The translations under genes were made by a program, and so were the position numbers. The notes under the pieces are model-generated. The model saw nothing but the letters and a program-made list of their open reading frames with translations, was not told the origin of the DNA and searched no databases. From Scytonema hofmannii PCC 7110 (GTDB taxonomy: Bacteria > Cyanobacteriota > Cyanobacteriia > Cyanobacteriales > Nostocaceae): a DNA stretch of 64,000 bases. Below are positions 8,847 to 17,740 of this stretch, in pieces. The stretch spans positions 9,878,341 through 9,942,340 of the forward strand of contig NZ_KQ976354.1 in the NCBI RefSeq assembly GCF_000346485.2, in the 5' to 3' direction. Within the stretch, counting starts at the first letter, position 1; every line of letters begins with the position of its first letter.

Positions 8847-9932
8847 TTAATCAGTCGTATCTTCTGATTCATCTCTAACTTTAAAATAGTAATAAAGATT
8901 AGCGATCGCTATATCTGATGCTTGCTTTAAATTAGATGTAACTAATGTTTTATAACCAGTCATTACAGATTGCCTATCAATATAAAACTCATATTCTCGG
9001 CGTAACTCAGGTTCAAACATAAATAGGAGTTGGTCGCGCAAAGAATAAAAATGGGACTTTTCTGCTAAACTTTCATATAAAATTTGTTCGGAGGGTATTT
9101 CTAATATAGTTTTGCTTAGGTTGGTATCTGAAAGAGGACTCATATCTGAATTATCAAAATCCGCACTACTCAAAAGTTTTAATTCTAATGGTGGGAGTGT
9201 TCGTATCCAGTCAATATGACTTTGCCATGATTCCAAGATAACTAAGTCATGGTTTTGAATGCGGGTAATTTCAGGAAATAGAAAATCAAGTTCATCATGT
9301 GATTCACAACACTCAACCACCATGCAAGCATCTTCACAAATTTTATGACGTAGATCTCCGAGGCGATCGCTGACTACTGAAATCTCATTCTGTACTTGAT
9401 AAGTAGCAATAATTGCTTGTTCGATAGTCCAACCACATTCCATGCGGCGAAGTTGTCCGGGAGCACAAAGTTCTTCCAATAAGTGAGGATTGTTGTAATC
9501 AGCTAAAACCTCAAATAACATTCCTCTAACGCCATTGATTTCAGCATTTCTTTGGCTAATGTCTTGTAATTGTATCGCAGATCGAAAGCGGTTCATTGCT
9601 TGAATAAACAGCCCATACGCTCGTACCAATACTATCCGATGTTGTTCAAACTTGATATCTTGGGCAATTTGCTCAATGATTTGCCTAATTTCGGCTCCTT
9701 GGTCTCTCAAGGCTTGCTTCAAGTCAATGAATCCGTTTTTAACTTCTAGCCTCAATTGCTGCACTTCTTGTCTCAATTTCAGTGTTTGATGTAAATTTAC
9801 TGCTGTCAATGCAACAGTCGCTACTGTTCCAACACCAATCAAGGCTGTAGTTGCTTGTAGTACTCCCAAGCTTGTCTGAATAGTTTGCAAGCCATCAAGC
9901 ACTGTAGTAAATCCTTTATGCATTTGATACAT
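8847..9932 (-). CDS. Unrecognised membrane-anchored coiled-coil protein, possibly 5'-truncated
   Basis: I do not recognise a named family. The 361-residue product starts with a hydrophobic segment (about residues 18-46, rich in Gly, Val, Ala and Thr). A coiled coil follows (about 48-110, with KLRQEVQQLRLEVKNGF), then a helical cytosolic region with several Cys residues in the middle. The reading frame stays open for ten codons before ATG 9932 (encoding ASQFLTAGAQ) and then meets a stop at a point where the opposing gene also begins abruptly. The natural N-terminus may therefore be missing. It faces away from a dynamin-like gene 66 bases off; a functional link with that membrane-remodelling family is possible but unproven. 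Confidence 0.65.
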   Translation of the reverse strand: MYQMHKGFTTVLDGLQTIQTSLGVLQATTALIGVGTVATVALTAVNLHQTLKLRQEVQQLRLEVKNGFIDLKQALRDQGAEIRQIIEQIAQDIKFEQHRIVLVRAYGLFIQAMNRFRSAIQLQDISQRNAEINGVRGMLFEVLADYNNPHLLEELCAPGQLRRMECGWTIEQAIIATYQVQNEISVVSDRLGDLRHKICEDACMVVECCESHDELDFLFPEITRIQNHDLVILESWQSHIDWIRTLPPLELKLLSSADFDNSDMSPLSDTNLSKTILEIPSEQILYESLAEKSHFYSLRDQLLFMFEPELRREYEFYIDRQSVMTGYKTLVTSNLKQASDIAIANLYYYFKVRDESEDTTD

Positions 9933-9998
9933 CTGAGCGCCAGCAGTTAAAAACTGAGAAGCTTAAAAACCAAGCGACTTGCTACTGAGGTTCAGTGG

Positions 9999-10973
9999 TT
10001 GATTCAAAAGTCTGTAGATGGACTGCATCAAGCTGAGGATACTTTGAATGGTAAGGTCAAAATTTCTGAAGCAGAAAAGCTAAAAATACTAGAACAAATT
10101 GGAGAAGCCAGTGGACGTGATGTCAGAATTCGTATACTGGCAAATCAAATGAGAGAGCAGGCGTTTGAACAAGCTGCTGAATCTTTAGGTGAATGGTGTG
10201 AAGAATTAGGCGATCGCATGGTTGACAACAGCCAACGTTGGTATTCTGAACATAGCCCTGTATGGAACCAAAATAAGCTTATTCAAGATTATATCAATCA
10301 GTTTGTTAGAGATTTATCGAGAGAATTAGATAAGTGGGGTAACGAACAACTTCAAGATATTATCTTAAAAGAAAATTTAGAAACTTTAAATACAAATGTT
10401 GATTATGAGTTGGATGCTATTCAAGCTAAATTTAGTAATTTGGAGCAGCAAATCCAAACTAATTTTAGCGAGCAACTTAAAATTTCAATTGACGGTATAA
10501 CCGATGATTTTATGGGCTTGGGAGGAATTGGCGGTGGGCTTGGAATAGGTGGTGCTTTAGCAGCCGGATTAATCGTCTTTACAGGAGTAGGATTAATTGC
10601 GGTGATTGTCACTGCTGTAGCAACTGCAATTGCTAGTTCATTTGGATTGGGAATGTTAGACGTTGATGGATTACACGAGCAAGTCAAACAAAAAGTTTTA
10701 GAAATAGGATTGGACAAGTTTACAAAGGATGAGTCAATCGATAAAATTATTGATAAGCTAGAAGAAATCCTTCATGTAGTATTTAATAGCCGAGTAGAAT
10801 CAGCAAATCGAGTCGTTGCACAAGCAATAACACTTTACGAACATTTGATAGAACAGCAGGAAAAAGTACATCAAGAGACTTTAGAACAACGTGAGATAGA
10901 AAAGGCTTGGATTTATCAAAAATGCCAAGAACTTGAGAGAAGCGTTTCAGAGATTGAAGAAGTTCTTAGTTAA
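9999..10973 (+). CDS. Dynamin-like protein, C-terminal half only
   Basis: The 324-residue product resembles the helical stalk and membrane-paddle part of bacterial dynamin-like proteins. It has long amphipathic helices, a Gly/Ala/Val-rich membrane hairpin at about residues 172-218 (GGLGIGGALAAGLIVF and the segment after it), and a terminal coiled coil. The GTPase domain is absent: the frame is closed by a stop at 9948-9950, so at most 16 further codons exist upstream. The TTG start at 9999 has a GAGG eight bases before it, but the truncated architecture makes a decapitated gene the simpler reading. If expressed, it could only act as a partner of another dynamin. Confidence 0.6.
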   Translation: MIQKSVDGLHQAEDTLNGKVKISEAEKLKILEQIGEASGRDVRIRILANQMREQAFEQAAESLGEWCEELGDRMVDNSQRWYSEHSPVWNQNKLIQDYINQFVRDLSRELDKWGNEQLQDIILKENLETLNTNVDYELDAIQAKFSNLEQQIQTNFSEQLKISIDGITDDFMGLGGIGGGLGIGGALAAGLIVFTGVGLIAVIVTAVATAIASSFGLGMLDVDGLHEQVKQKVLEIGLDKFTKDESIDKIIDKLEEILHVVFNSRVESANRVVAQAITLYEHLIEQQEKVHQETLEQREIEKAWIYQKCQELERSVSEIEEVLS

Positions 10974-11478
10974 AACGAAGGCAGAGGACGTATAGGACTC
11001 CTATTTGATTTCTGAAATATACGTAGGTAGAGCTATACTGCACACAAGCTTTATGTGTGCGGCATAGCCCTACCTACAGTACTGAGCTTTTTTCATAAAT
11101 CATTTATGATTTCTATAGAAGAAATTAAGGTACAGCTAAAGATAGTAAGAGATTGTATCTTCACTGATTTAAGACCACCCGAAGGACTGATTAAGATATT
11201 ACTTCCGAACCGCCATAACATGACCTCTCTTCTTCTTTCTTTCTTCGTGTACTATGCTTCCTTCGTCGGCACGCTACGCGAACGCGCCTTTGCGGTTCAT
11301 TTAAATAAATATTCTTCAAGCGGGAGAGGAGTAATTAAAAAATAGGTAGAAAAAATTGCCTATCCATTACAAATAAACTCATAGCAAAACTGGAGCTAAA
11401 TACCCCTTATAATTTAGTCCGCGTAGGCGGACTTCGTTTGTATAGCCACGATTTCTAATCGTTAGGGCCAAAAAGGGT
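10974..11478. other. Gene-free stretch with palindromic repeats
   Basis: This gap holds a long imperfect hairpin at 11023-11077 and an 84-base dispersed repeat at 11400-11483. Nothing else looks coding. A 96-codon open frame at 11055-11345 translates repeat sequence and has no plausible protein character. Confidence 0.7.
11023..11077. repeat. 55-base imperfect palindrome
   Basis: The arms gtaggtagagctat and atagccctacctac pair with one G-U. The inner arms gcacaca and tgtgtgc extend the stem around a short loop. It could form a stable RNA hairpin at the 3' end of the dynamin-like transcript. Confidence 0.75.
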
Positions 11479-11483
11479 CTATA
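11400..11483. repeat. Dispersed repeat, copy A (agtccgcg..cggact family)
   Basis: About 84 bases containing the palindrome agtccgcgtaggcggact and a second smaller palindrome acgatttctaatcgt, flanked by complementary ends (tacccctta near the left, agggtctata near the right). A second copy lies at 40112-40196, and its differences largely preserve pairing. Confidence 0.85.
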
Positions 11484-11799
11484 ACAATACATCAGCAAGT
11501 AGCTCATCTATTTCATCGCTCATTTCTTTTGTATAAGGAACAAGTTTAGATGGATTTTTCATAGCATCCTTCATCAAAAAATCAAGAAAAAGACTCATCA
11601 TGAGAGCATCAGATTCTTCCAAATTGTCATCACTATCTGTCTCGACTCGCATTAGAAACATATCTTCTGACAAAACTTCAATATAACCTGAACTATTTAC
11701 TAAATGGGAATAGTCTTTTAAAAAAGCTCTCAGTAAGTGAAAACCATCTTGAAAACCTATTTTGGCATGAGCTATAGAATAAATTTTCTTATGAGCCAT
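11479..11799 (-). CDS. Small conserved-looking hypothetical protein
   Basis: The 106-residue product is acidic and helical and matches no family I can name. It opens MAHKKIYSIAHAKIGFQDGF and ends EMSDEIDELLADVLL, with a cluster of Met and Asp in the middle (about residues 50-75). Composition and codon use look like a real cytosolic protein rather than a shadow frame, and no competing frame exists on the other strand. No convincing Shine-Dalgarno precedes the ATG. Its 3' end abuts the dispersed repeat at 11400-11483. Confidence 0.55.
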   Translation of the reverse strand: MAHKKIYSIAHAKIGFQDGFHLLRAFLKDYSHLVNSSGYIEVLSEDMFLMRVETDSDDNLEESDALMMSLFLDFLMKDAMKNPSKLVPYTKEMSDEIDELLADVLL

Positions 11800-12155
11800 C
11801 CAAATTAATTTCTAATCGATTTTATTTTCCATTATAAGAATAGTTATAACATTTTGCATATAAGTTCGCGAACTTTTAAAGTCAGTATAAATTTTTATAT
11901 TAATGTACGGGCGAGGACGCTTGTACCACAAGAGTATAGTCCAGATGAAAATTTAAAACTCTGATTTTTAATGACTTTTATGAATTTAGAAACTTAACAC
12001 TCAAATATCTTGTCTTTGTTGGGTTTCACTTCGTTCAACCCAACCTACAATTATTGTTATTTCTCTAGAGTGACAAAGAGGGCTAATTACTATTTTTTGT
12101 TCAAAAAAAGACAGGCAAAAACCTGTCTCACAATTCATTATTTAATTTGCAAAAT
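11800..12155. other. Intergenic region with repeat fragments and the petA terminator
   Basis: This gap contains a partial foldback-element fragment (gtacgggcgaggacgcttgt, 11905-11932), a short inverted copy of the gtaggttggg repeat (12017-12047), and the petA terminator. No gene was seen. Confidence 0.7.
12103..12128 (-). terminator. Terminator of the petC-petA operon
   Basis: The stem agacagg / cctgtct (12109-12115 with 12122-12128) has a six-base loop and is followed on the minus strand by seven T residues. It lies 27 bases past the petA stop codon. Confidence 0.85.
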
Positions 12156-13157
12156 TTAGAAGTTCATTTCAGCAGCTTGGACTTTTTCAACCTGCTTCTT
12201 CTTAAGAACAAGCATAGCTTGAGCCAACATGACAAGTGCGATGAAAGCAATCATCCACTGAACTCTTGTAGCATCTTGCAGGACGATTTCGGCGTCATCT
12301 TGACCAAATCCACCAACGTTGGGATTATTTGTCAAAGCATCACCAGATGTCACTGCTTGTCCTTCAGAAACAATCAATTCGGGTCCGAGGGGAACTTTAT
12401 CTACCACTGTTTCCCCAGATTCACTTTGGATGCTAACTTCAAATTTCGTGTTACCGTCTTCATCTTCTACTCTGGCAATTTTGCTAACTGTACCAGTCGC
12501 AGAGGCGGTGTAAACAGCGTTGTTGCTCTTTTCTCCAGTTGGGTAAACTTGTCCGCGTCCTCGGTTAGCACCTAGGTGAACGGCGTACTTACCAAACTGT
12601 ACGTTCTTATCTGTTGCAGGGTTAGGAGAAAGAACGGGGAAAACAACTTCTTGATACTGTTCGCCCGGTAAGGGTCCAACAATAACAACGTTTTCTGAGT
12701 CTTCTTTATACGGTTGGAAATAAACGTCGCCGATTTCTTCCTTCCACTCTTCAGGAATGCGATCTTCAGGCGCAATCTTAAAGCCTTCTGGAAGCATCAG
12801 CACAGCACCAACGTTTAAGCCAGTTTTGGAACCGTCAGCACCCACCTGTTGCACGCTTGTATCGTAGGGAATTTTCACCACGGCTTTAAATACCGTGTCA
12901 GGCAGAATAGATTGGGGAACTTCTACTTCTGCTGGCTTCGCCGCTAGGTGACAGTTAGCACATACAATCCGCCCTGTTGGTTCGCGAGGAGTTTCGGGGT
13001 AGGTTTGCTGCGCCCAGAAAGGATATGCTGAAGCGGCTTGAGGAAGGGCTAAATCGCTCGTGAAGAACAATGTCACTGTTGCGATCGCGACCAGCAATGT
13101 TTTTACAATTACTCTAGCACTGCGAGTCAAACTCGCTGCTGTACAAGCATTTCTCAT
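12156..13157 (-). CDS. petA: Apocytochrome f
   Basis: Cytochrome f is the c-type haem subunit of the thylakoid cytochrome b6f complex and passes electrons to plastocyanin or cytochrome c6. The 333-residue precursor has a signal peptide cleaved after Ala44, exposing Tyr45 (YPFWAQQ), whose amino group is the axial haem ligand. The haem site CANCH is at residues 66-70. The lumenal domain follows, and a single C-terminal membrane anchor (about residues 298-318) ends in [15 protein letters not shown]. It is downstream of petC with 117 bases between, the usual cyanobacterial petCA operon, and a strong terminator follows. Confidence 0.97.
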   Translation of the reverse strand: MRNACTAASLTRSARVIVKTLLVAIATVTLFFTSDLALPQAASAYPFWAQQTYPETPREPTGRIVCANCHLAAKPAEVEVPQSILPDTVFKAVVKIPYDTSVQQVGADGSKTGLNVGAVLMLPEGFKIAPEDRIPEEWKEEIGDVYFQPYKEDSENVVIVGPLPGEQYQEVVFPVLSPNPATDKNVQFGKYAVHLGANRGRGQVYPTGEKSNNAVYTASATGTVSKIARVEDEDGNTKFEVSIQSESGETVVDKVPLGPELIVSEGQAVTSGDALTNNPNVGGFGQDDAEIVLQDATRVQWMIAFIALVMLAQAMLVLKKKQVEKVQAAEMNF

Positions 13158-13274
13158 CTCTATAAGGACAACAAAGAGGACGATTAAAAGTTAAAGAGAA
13201 TTTTGGATTTTGGATTTTGAATTTTGGATTGCTTTAAATTGAATCCAAAATCGTCAATCTAAAATCTAAAATTA

Positions 13275-13814
13275 TTATGCCCACCAGGGGTCTTCACCGG
13301 TGCGGAAGTCTGTTTCAGTCCAAGAAGTTAGAACAATGTTGTCCTCTTCCACTTTTGTATGACTGAGAGCTAATGATAGTGGAGCGGGACCGCGCACTAC
13401 CTTACCAGTGGCGTCATACTGGGAACCGTGACAGGGACACTTAAACTTGTTTTCTGCTGTATTCCAAGGAACAACACAGCCCAGGTGAGTACATACGGCG
13501 TTAATACCGTAGTCGCCTATCGCCTCTTTGCTGTCTACCACAATATAGGTGGGATCTCCTTTTAGTCCCTGAACCAGAACGCGATCGCCTACATTATGGC
13601 TGTCCAAAAACTTGTTCACGCTGACATTGTTCCCCAGCTCGTCTTTCGCGGTTGTACCACCACCTGTACCACCAGTTGCTGGGGGAATAAAATACTTGAC
13701 AACGGGATACAAGACTCCCAAAGCGACTCCGGTTACAGTTCCAAAAGTCAAAAGATTCATGAATTGACGACGCCCCATATCGGGAACGTCCACTGATTCA
13801 GAAAATTGAGCCAT
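13275..13814 (-). CDS. petC: Cytochrome b6f Rieske iron-sulfur subunit
   Basis: The Rieske protein takes electrons from plastoquinol in the b6f complex and delivers them to cytochrome f. In the 179-residue product the cluster ligands are C108 and H110 (CTHLGC) and C126 and H129 (CPCHG), with C113 and C128 as the disulfide pair. The N-terminus has a twin-arginine motif (RRQFMN, residues 15-20) before an uncleaved membrane anchor (about residues 20-44), so insertion is expected to use the Tat pathway. A Gly-rich hinge (residues 48-54) follows. It is the first gene of petC-petA; tatC lies 740 bases away. Confidence 0.97.
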   Translation of the reverse strand: MAQFSESVDVPDMGRRQFMNLLTFGTVTGVALGVLYPVVKYFIPPATGGTGGGTTAKDELGNNVSVNKFLDSHNVGDRVLVQGLKGDPTYIVVDSKEAIGDYGINAVCTHLGCVVPWNTAENKFKCPCHGSQYDATGKVVRGPAPLSLALSHTKVEEDNIVLTSWTETDFRTGEDPWWA

Positions 13815-14038
13815 AACCTACGCGTTCTTTGTGTATTTTGTTAACAAATGTGACGTTTTTACTCAAAAGGTAACCCAATCGAGTAAGGATTTAATGCCCA
13901 TAATGATGCTGAAATTTGCTTCACTTAAAGATGTTCTCAGCATCTTTCTTAGTAGCATTACATTTCTTTATAGTCCTATCATACTTGAGTAATGGAACTT
14001 AACATCATAACTAAATGTAAAAATATTTGAGAAAAACT

Positions 14039-14347
14039 ATGACTGGACTTGAATTACGTCAACTGTTTCTTGAAAAGTGGGGACATTCCTATGATGTCCA
14101 GTTACGTCGGACACAAGGTAAAATTTTCCTCCAAATTATGTGGAAATACTTAGAGCAAGCTTCTTTTCCTCTGAGTGAAGCCGAGTACGAGGAGCATCTA
14201 GAGAGCGTTGCTAGCTATTTAGATAGCTTGGGTGGAGCTATACAGGTACAAATGTTTATTCGAGAAACACGAGAGCGTCCCCGACTCGGCAAAGCTGTCA
14301 GCATTCCTTTGGATTTGGGTGAGCGTGCTACAGAATGGCTTTTATAA
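14039..14347 (+). CDS. DUF3067 family protein
   Basis: This 102-residue soluble protein belongs to the cyanobacterial and plastid DUF3067 group. Recognition rests on MTGLELRQLFLEKWGHSYDVQL, split here as MTGLELRQLF and LEKWGHSYDVQL, and on the ending with DLGERATEWLL. ATG 14039 is preferred over the TTG at 14027 because family members begin MTG. It is divergent from petC and convergent with tatC, a neighbourhood I recall as conserved in cyanobacteria. A role in b6f or Tat-related biogenesis would fit the context but is inference. Confidence 0.8.
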   Translation: MTGLELRQLFLEKWGHSYDVQLRRTQGKIFLQIMWKYLEQASFPLSEAEYEEHLESVASYLDSLGGAIQVQMFIRETRERPRLGKAVSIPLDLGERATEWLL

Positions 14348-14378
14348 CCAGTGACCAGTGACCAGTGACCAGTGACCA
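14347..14378. repeat. Heptanucleotide tandem repeat (agtgacc type)
   Basis: Four copies of accagtg/agtgacc begin two bases after the DUF3067 stop codon. This is the complementary strand of the repeat at 3996-4061. Confidence 0.85.
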
Positions 14379-14510
14379 AGTAATATTTTGCCAACACGAA
14401 TGTCTACTTTTTCAAAATCTTAGTATGTAATTTCTATTAACAGAACTATGAAGTATTCACTAGCAGTCATGTACTTTCGTACACCAAAACAAATGAAAAT
14501 TTTTCTTGTC

Positions 14511-14546
14511 CCTACTCCCTACTCCCTACTCCCTACTCCCTACTCC
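14511..14546. repeat. Heptanucleotide tandem repeat (ccctact type)
   Basis: Five copies of the heptamer ccctact lie just after the tatC stop codon (tatC is on the minus strand). Confidence 0.9.
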
Positions 14547-14556
14547 CTTTTTCAAG

Positions 14557-15399
14557 TCATTTTCCGGTTAGCTTAACTAAACCTATACCACCAAAGTAAA
14601 GCCCCAAAACGGCTCCTGCTAGAAGACTTTGAGTTAAAGGGTCTGTGGAAGGTGTTAGAATAGCTCCTAAAATTACCGCTCCTAAAATAACATAACGCCA
14701 ACCGGAAAGCATTCGTTGAGAAGAAACAATTCCCAAATTACCAAGCAGTACTTGAATGACGGGAATTTGAAATGCCAATCCAGTACTAAATAACAGCAAC
14801 AAGATAAATTCAAAATATTTATCAATCGACCACAGTTGTTCTACAACATCTGCACCATAACTGATAAAGAATTTTAAGGCAGCTGGTATCAGCAAGAAAT
14901 AAGCAAATACTAACCCTCCTGCAAAAAGAACACTTGAACCAAGAACAACAGGTGCTAGCAACCGTCGTTCGCGACGTGTCAGCCCTGGAAGAACAAATTG
15001 GATAATTTGGTAGAGCACAAAGGGACTGGCAATTACCAGCCCTGTATAACCTGCGACTTTTACAGAGACAAAGAAATATTCTCCTGGCGCAAGTTGGAGA
15101 AATTTTACTCCTTGTGCTGGGACTTCTAGTAACCGAACAATGGGTTTAACTGCAATAAAGCAACCAACAGCACTGACGGCTACGACTGCTAGAGAGTAAA
15201 AAATGCGCTGTCGCAACTCCTCCAAGTGATCGAACAGAGACATCTCAACCTCTCCGGGCAAATCATCAAGAGGATCGAGATCGGAATTGCCATCGTCTTG
15301 TTGGAGGTTAACACGGGGGGAAGTGGAAGCAGTTTCCTGGTCTGAGTCCCAGGGTTCATCGAACTGCTGTTGGGTTTCTACATCTTGAGAAGGCGTCAT
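14557..15399 (-). CDS. tatC: Sec-independent protein translocase subunit TatC
   Basis: TatC is the polytopic receptor of the twin-arginine export pathway and recognises RR signal peptides. The 280-residue protein has a 50-residue acidic, hydrophilic N-terminal extension. The TatC core then begins at [17 protein letters not shown], where the conserved F-x-H-L-x-E-L-R-x-R signature is seen. Six membrane segments follow, with LAPGEYFF and the [16 protein letters not shown] loop as family signatures. The neighbouring Rieske protein carries a twin-arginine motif, so this is a substrate-translocase neighbourhood. Heptamer repeats separate it from the DUF3067 gene. Confidence 0.96.
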   Translation of the reverse strand: MTPSQDVETQQQFDEPWDSDQETASTSPRVNLQQDDGNSDLDPLDDLPGEVEMSLFDHLEELRQRIFYSLAVVAVSAVGCFIAVKPIVRLLEVPAQGVKFLQLAPGEYFFVSVKVAGYTGLVIASPFVLYQIIQFVLPGLTRRERRLLAPVVLGSSVLFAGGLVFAYFLLIPAALKFFISYGADVVEQLWSIDKYFEFILLLLFSTGLAFQIPVIQVLLGNLGIVSSQRMLSGWRYVILGAVILGAILTPSTDPLTQSLLAGAVLGLYFGGIGLVKLTGK

Positions 15400-15703
15400 G
15401 AATCAACAATTTAGGGCATTACCTGTTAACTATTGTATCTGGGGAAGGCGCTAACGAGGGTTTTTTGTTACCTTTGCTGTCTTTTTCCGGTTGCTTGGGA
15501 ATTTTGTTTGAATGATTAATATGGGGTAGTCTGCAAGACTGTAGCACCTTTAAAAAGTGGAACTAAGTGTTTAAAATTAAGTCAAGACTTCTTAAGTTTA
15601 TTGACTTAATTCATTTAGAAAGCGACAAAAACTGCCTTAACCCAAATTTTATGAAACATTGCATCTACTTTAACGTAATTAAATATTTCTAGCTGAGGCT
15701 TGT
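15400..15703. other. Intergenic region without recognised features
   Basis: Divergent region between tatC and the small plus-strand gene, presumably holding both promoters. It is AT-rich toward the right. I see no repeat or RNA gene. Confidence 0.5.
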
Positions 15704-15937
15704 ATGAGTAAAACAATTTGTGTAGGATTGATTTCCTTTTCTGTTTTTTTGGGCAATATGGGTCAAATTTCTGCCAGTAATAATGCTGAAAAGCAACCAT
15801 TCAAATATCAAGGTTTTACCTGGACGGATTCCATAATTAGTAGCATAAGCTCTTACAAGAGTCATATAAATTTCTTATTCTCTGCTAGAGATGAACGGAG
15901 AGGCGATTGTCTTCGCTTTGGGGACTGTAAGCGTTGA
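15704..15937 (+). CDS. Small putative secreted protein
   Basis: The 77-residue product has a plausible Sec signal peptide: a basic start MSK, a hydrophobic stretch to about residue 18, and a possible cleavage after SA near residue 25. The mature peptide is short, with a C-terminal segment containing two Cys (C-L-R-F-G-D-C, residues 69-75) that could form a small disulfide loop. A GAGG five bases before ATG 15704 supports translation. I do not recognise the family, and it stands alone. Confidence 0.5.
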   Translation: MSKTICVGLISFSVFLGNMGQISASNNAEKQPFKYQGFTWTDSIISSISSYKSHINFLFSARDERRGDCLRFGDCKR

Positions 15938-16097
15938 TATGTTATTTGTCAGGGGGTTGAATATTTTTAGAGATTTTTACATAACTATTTTTTCTCAGTA
16001 TCTTTCCTCCCATAGGAGAGTATAAAACTATGGAAAAAATAGACTTTATTCGTAGTCTTTATTATTAATCTTATTAGAAATCTTTTCAGAATATATA

Positions 16098-16167
16098 GCA
16101 GTCCTATTTACGTTGTAAAATTATTAACCGCAAAGACGCAAAGAGCGCAAAGAAAAGAGAGAAGATA
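16098..16167. repeat. Dispersed repeat, copy A (ccgcaaagacgcaaagagc family)
   Basis: About 70 bases reading agtcctattta..., then accgcaaagacgcaaagagc, then a purine-rich end. A close copy lies at 29058-29129. Both lie in gaps beside minus-to-plus or plus-to-minus gene switches. Confidence 0.8.
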
Positions 16168-16336
16168 GCATTTCACTACAGAATTAATTTTTTCTTGCGG
16201 GAGTTTTAATTATCCGGCTATCTACTGATAAATATATCTACGGGAATATCCGGAAGACCTTGAAGAAATTTTGTATCTTAAGGTTAAATTGCAGCAACAG
16301 TTAAGTACAAATTATCACACGTTAGTGGTGCAAGCT

Positions 16337-16360
16337 CCCCGACTTCTTCAAGAAGTCGGG
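16337..16360. repeat. Dispersed hairpin, ccccgacttc family
   Basis: The inverted repeat ccccgacttctt / aagaagtcggg is perfect over 11 bases. Related hairpins occur at 32874-32906, 42310-42342 and 52135-52167, the latter three flanked by agatc / gatct. Confidence 0.9.
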
Positions 16361-16411
16361 TATGTGACAGCTATGAAATTGCCCATATTACATAAATGAA
16401 CTGGATAAATT

Positions 16412-17740
16412 ATGCTTCTAGATTTAGAAAGATTTTACCAAGCCTGCAATCCGAGCCGACCTCTCATGATGGGAAATGCTAGCGATCGCCGATATTATAT
16501 TGATTTTACTTCTGTCCGGGGTGGCAAGATTATCGAAGCGCTGCAACGTACAATTACTAGGATATCTCCGGATACTGCAACCTGTCAGCTTTTTACAGGG
16601 CATATTGGTTGTGGGAAATCAACGGAGCTGCTGCGGCTAAAAACTGAGTTAGAGCAAGAAAAATTTCACGTTGTGTATTTTGAGTCTACCCATATCTTGG
16701 AAATGGTAGACGTGGATGTGACGGATATTTTTTTAGCAATTGTCGGTCAGGTCAGTGAAAGCCTGGAAGCGATAAATCTCCGCGTAAAACCGGGCTACTT
16801 TGCTAAGTTGTTTGCGGATATTGTGGATTTTCTGCAAACCCCAATTGATTTGGAGGTAAAAGGAGAGTTATCTGTGGGGATCGCCAAAATTACAGCTAAG
16901 ACAAAAGAAAGCCCCAAGTTACGGCGTCGGTTGAGGGACTACTTAGAACCGAGAACTGAAAATATTTTACAATCTATTAATGAGGAATTACTTGAGCGTG
17001 CCAAGAAAGAACTCAAAGCTCTGGGTAAGAAAGGGCTGGTCGTCATTGTTGATAACTTGGATCGGGTAGCCATCAGACCTTTACCATCTGGAAGGTCTCT
17101 ACCAGAGTACTTATTTATCGATAGAGGGGAACAGTTACGCAAGCTTAATTGTCATTTAGTATACACTATTCCTCTTGCCTTAACGTTCTCTAATGATAGC
17201 GCCGAACTACAGCATCGCTTGGGGGGCGGGGTAGCTCCCAAAGTTTTGCCTATGATACCTGTACGGCTGCGTTCTGGAGAAATTTATACTCAAGGACTGA
17301 CGCTGATGAGACAGATGGTGCTAGCCAGAGCTTTTCCAGACATTCATCCTTCAGATCGGTTAAATTTGATCGCAGAAGTGTTTGATTCTGTGGAAACTTT
17401 AGATAGGCTGTGTTTAATTAGTGGTGGTCACGTGCGGGATTTACTGGGATTGCTGTATGACTGTTTGAGAGAACAAGACCCACCCTTTGAACGGGAATGT
17501 TTGGAATTGGTGATTCAAAGACACCGCGATTTCCGCGCTAACCCAATTGACTCTGAAGAGTGGGAGTTAATTTTTCAGGTGGTGCAACAGCAAAGAGTCA
17601 GAGGTGATATGGAGTATCACGCTTTATTGCGAAGTCTTTTTGTGTTTGAATACCGCGACCATCAGGGAGTCTGGTTTGCTCTTAACCCAGTTTTAGCAGA
17701 AACGCCAAAATTTCAATCATGGCTGAACGGTACCCACTAA
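16412..17740 (+). CDS. P-loop ATPase, first gene of an ATPase/STAND-WD40 pair
   Basis: The 442-residue protein has a Walker A motif GHIGCGKST at residues 63-71 and a Walker B-like segment LVVIVDNLDRV near 209-219. A helical C-terminal region contains LISGGHVRDLLGLL near 335-348, typical of AAA-type lid or sensor regions. I place it with AAA/KAP-like P-loop ATPases; the exact family is not certain. Its TAA stop overlaps the next gene's ATG (TAATG), implying translational coupling. A paralogue at 36602-37759 aligns over the ATPase and C-terminal parts. It probably regulates or is regulated by the large STAND partner; no enzymatic output domain is visible. Confidence 0.8.
   Translation: MLLDLERFYQACNPSRPLMMGNASDRRYYIDFTSVRGGKIIEALQRTITRISPDTATCQLFTGHIGCGKSTELLRLKTELEQEKFHVVYFESTHILEMVDVDVTDIFLAIVGQVSESLEAINLRVKPGYFAKLFADIVDFLQTPIDLEVKGELSVGIAKITAKTKESPKLRRRLRDYLEPRTENILQSINEELLERAKKELKALGKKGLVVIVDNLDRVAIRPLPSGRSLPEYLFIDRGEQLRKLNCHLVYTIPLALTFSNDSAELQHRLGGGVAPKVLPMIPVRLRSGEIYTQGLTLMRQMVLARAFPDIHPSDRLNLIAEVFDSVETLDRLCLISGGHVRDLLGLLYDCLREQDPPFERECLELVIQRHRDFRANPIDSEEWELIFQVVQQQRVRGDMEYHALLRSLFVFEYRDHQGVWFALNPVLAETPKFQSWLNGTH

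Larger units (their letters stand above)
15938..16411. other. Intergenic region with two dispersed repeats
   Basis: It contains the repeat at 16098-16167, which recurs at 29058-29129, and the hairpin at 16337-16360 of the ccccgacttc family. The promoter of the ATPase/STAND operon should lie after about 16360. No gene was seen. Confidence 0.7.

Noticed and set aside
11055-11345. 96-codon plus-strand frame
   Set aside because: It translates palindromic repeat DNA and generic intergenic sequence (including a cgaacgcgcctttgcggttc motif) and has no protein-like pattern.
12147-12575. 142-codon frame on the plus strand across petA
   Set aside because: It is antisense to the certain cytochrome f gene and has no family features.
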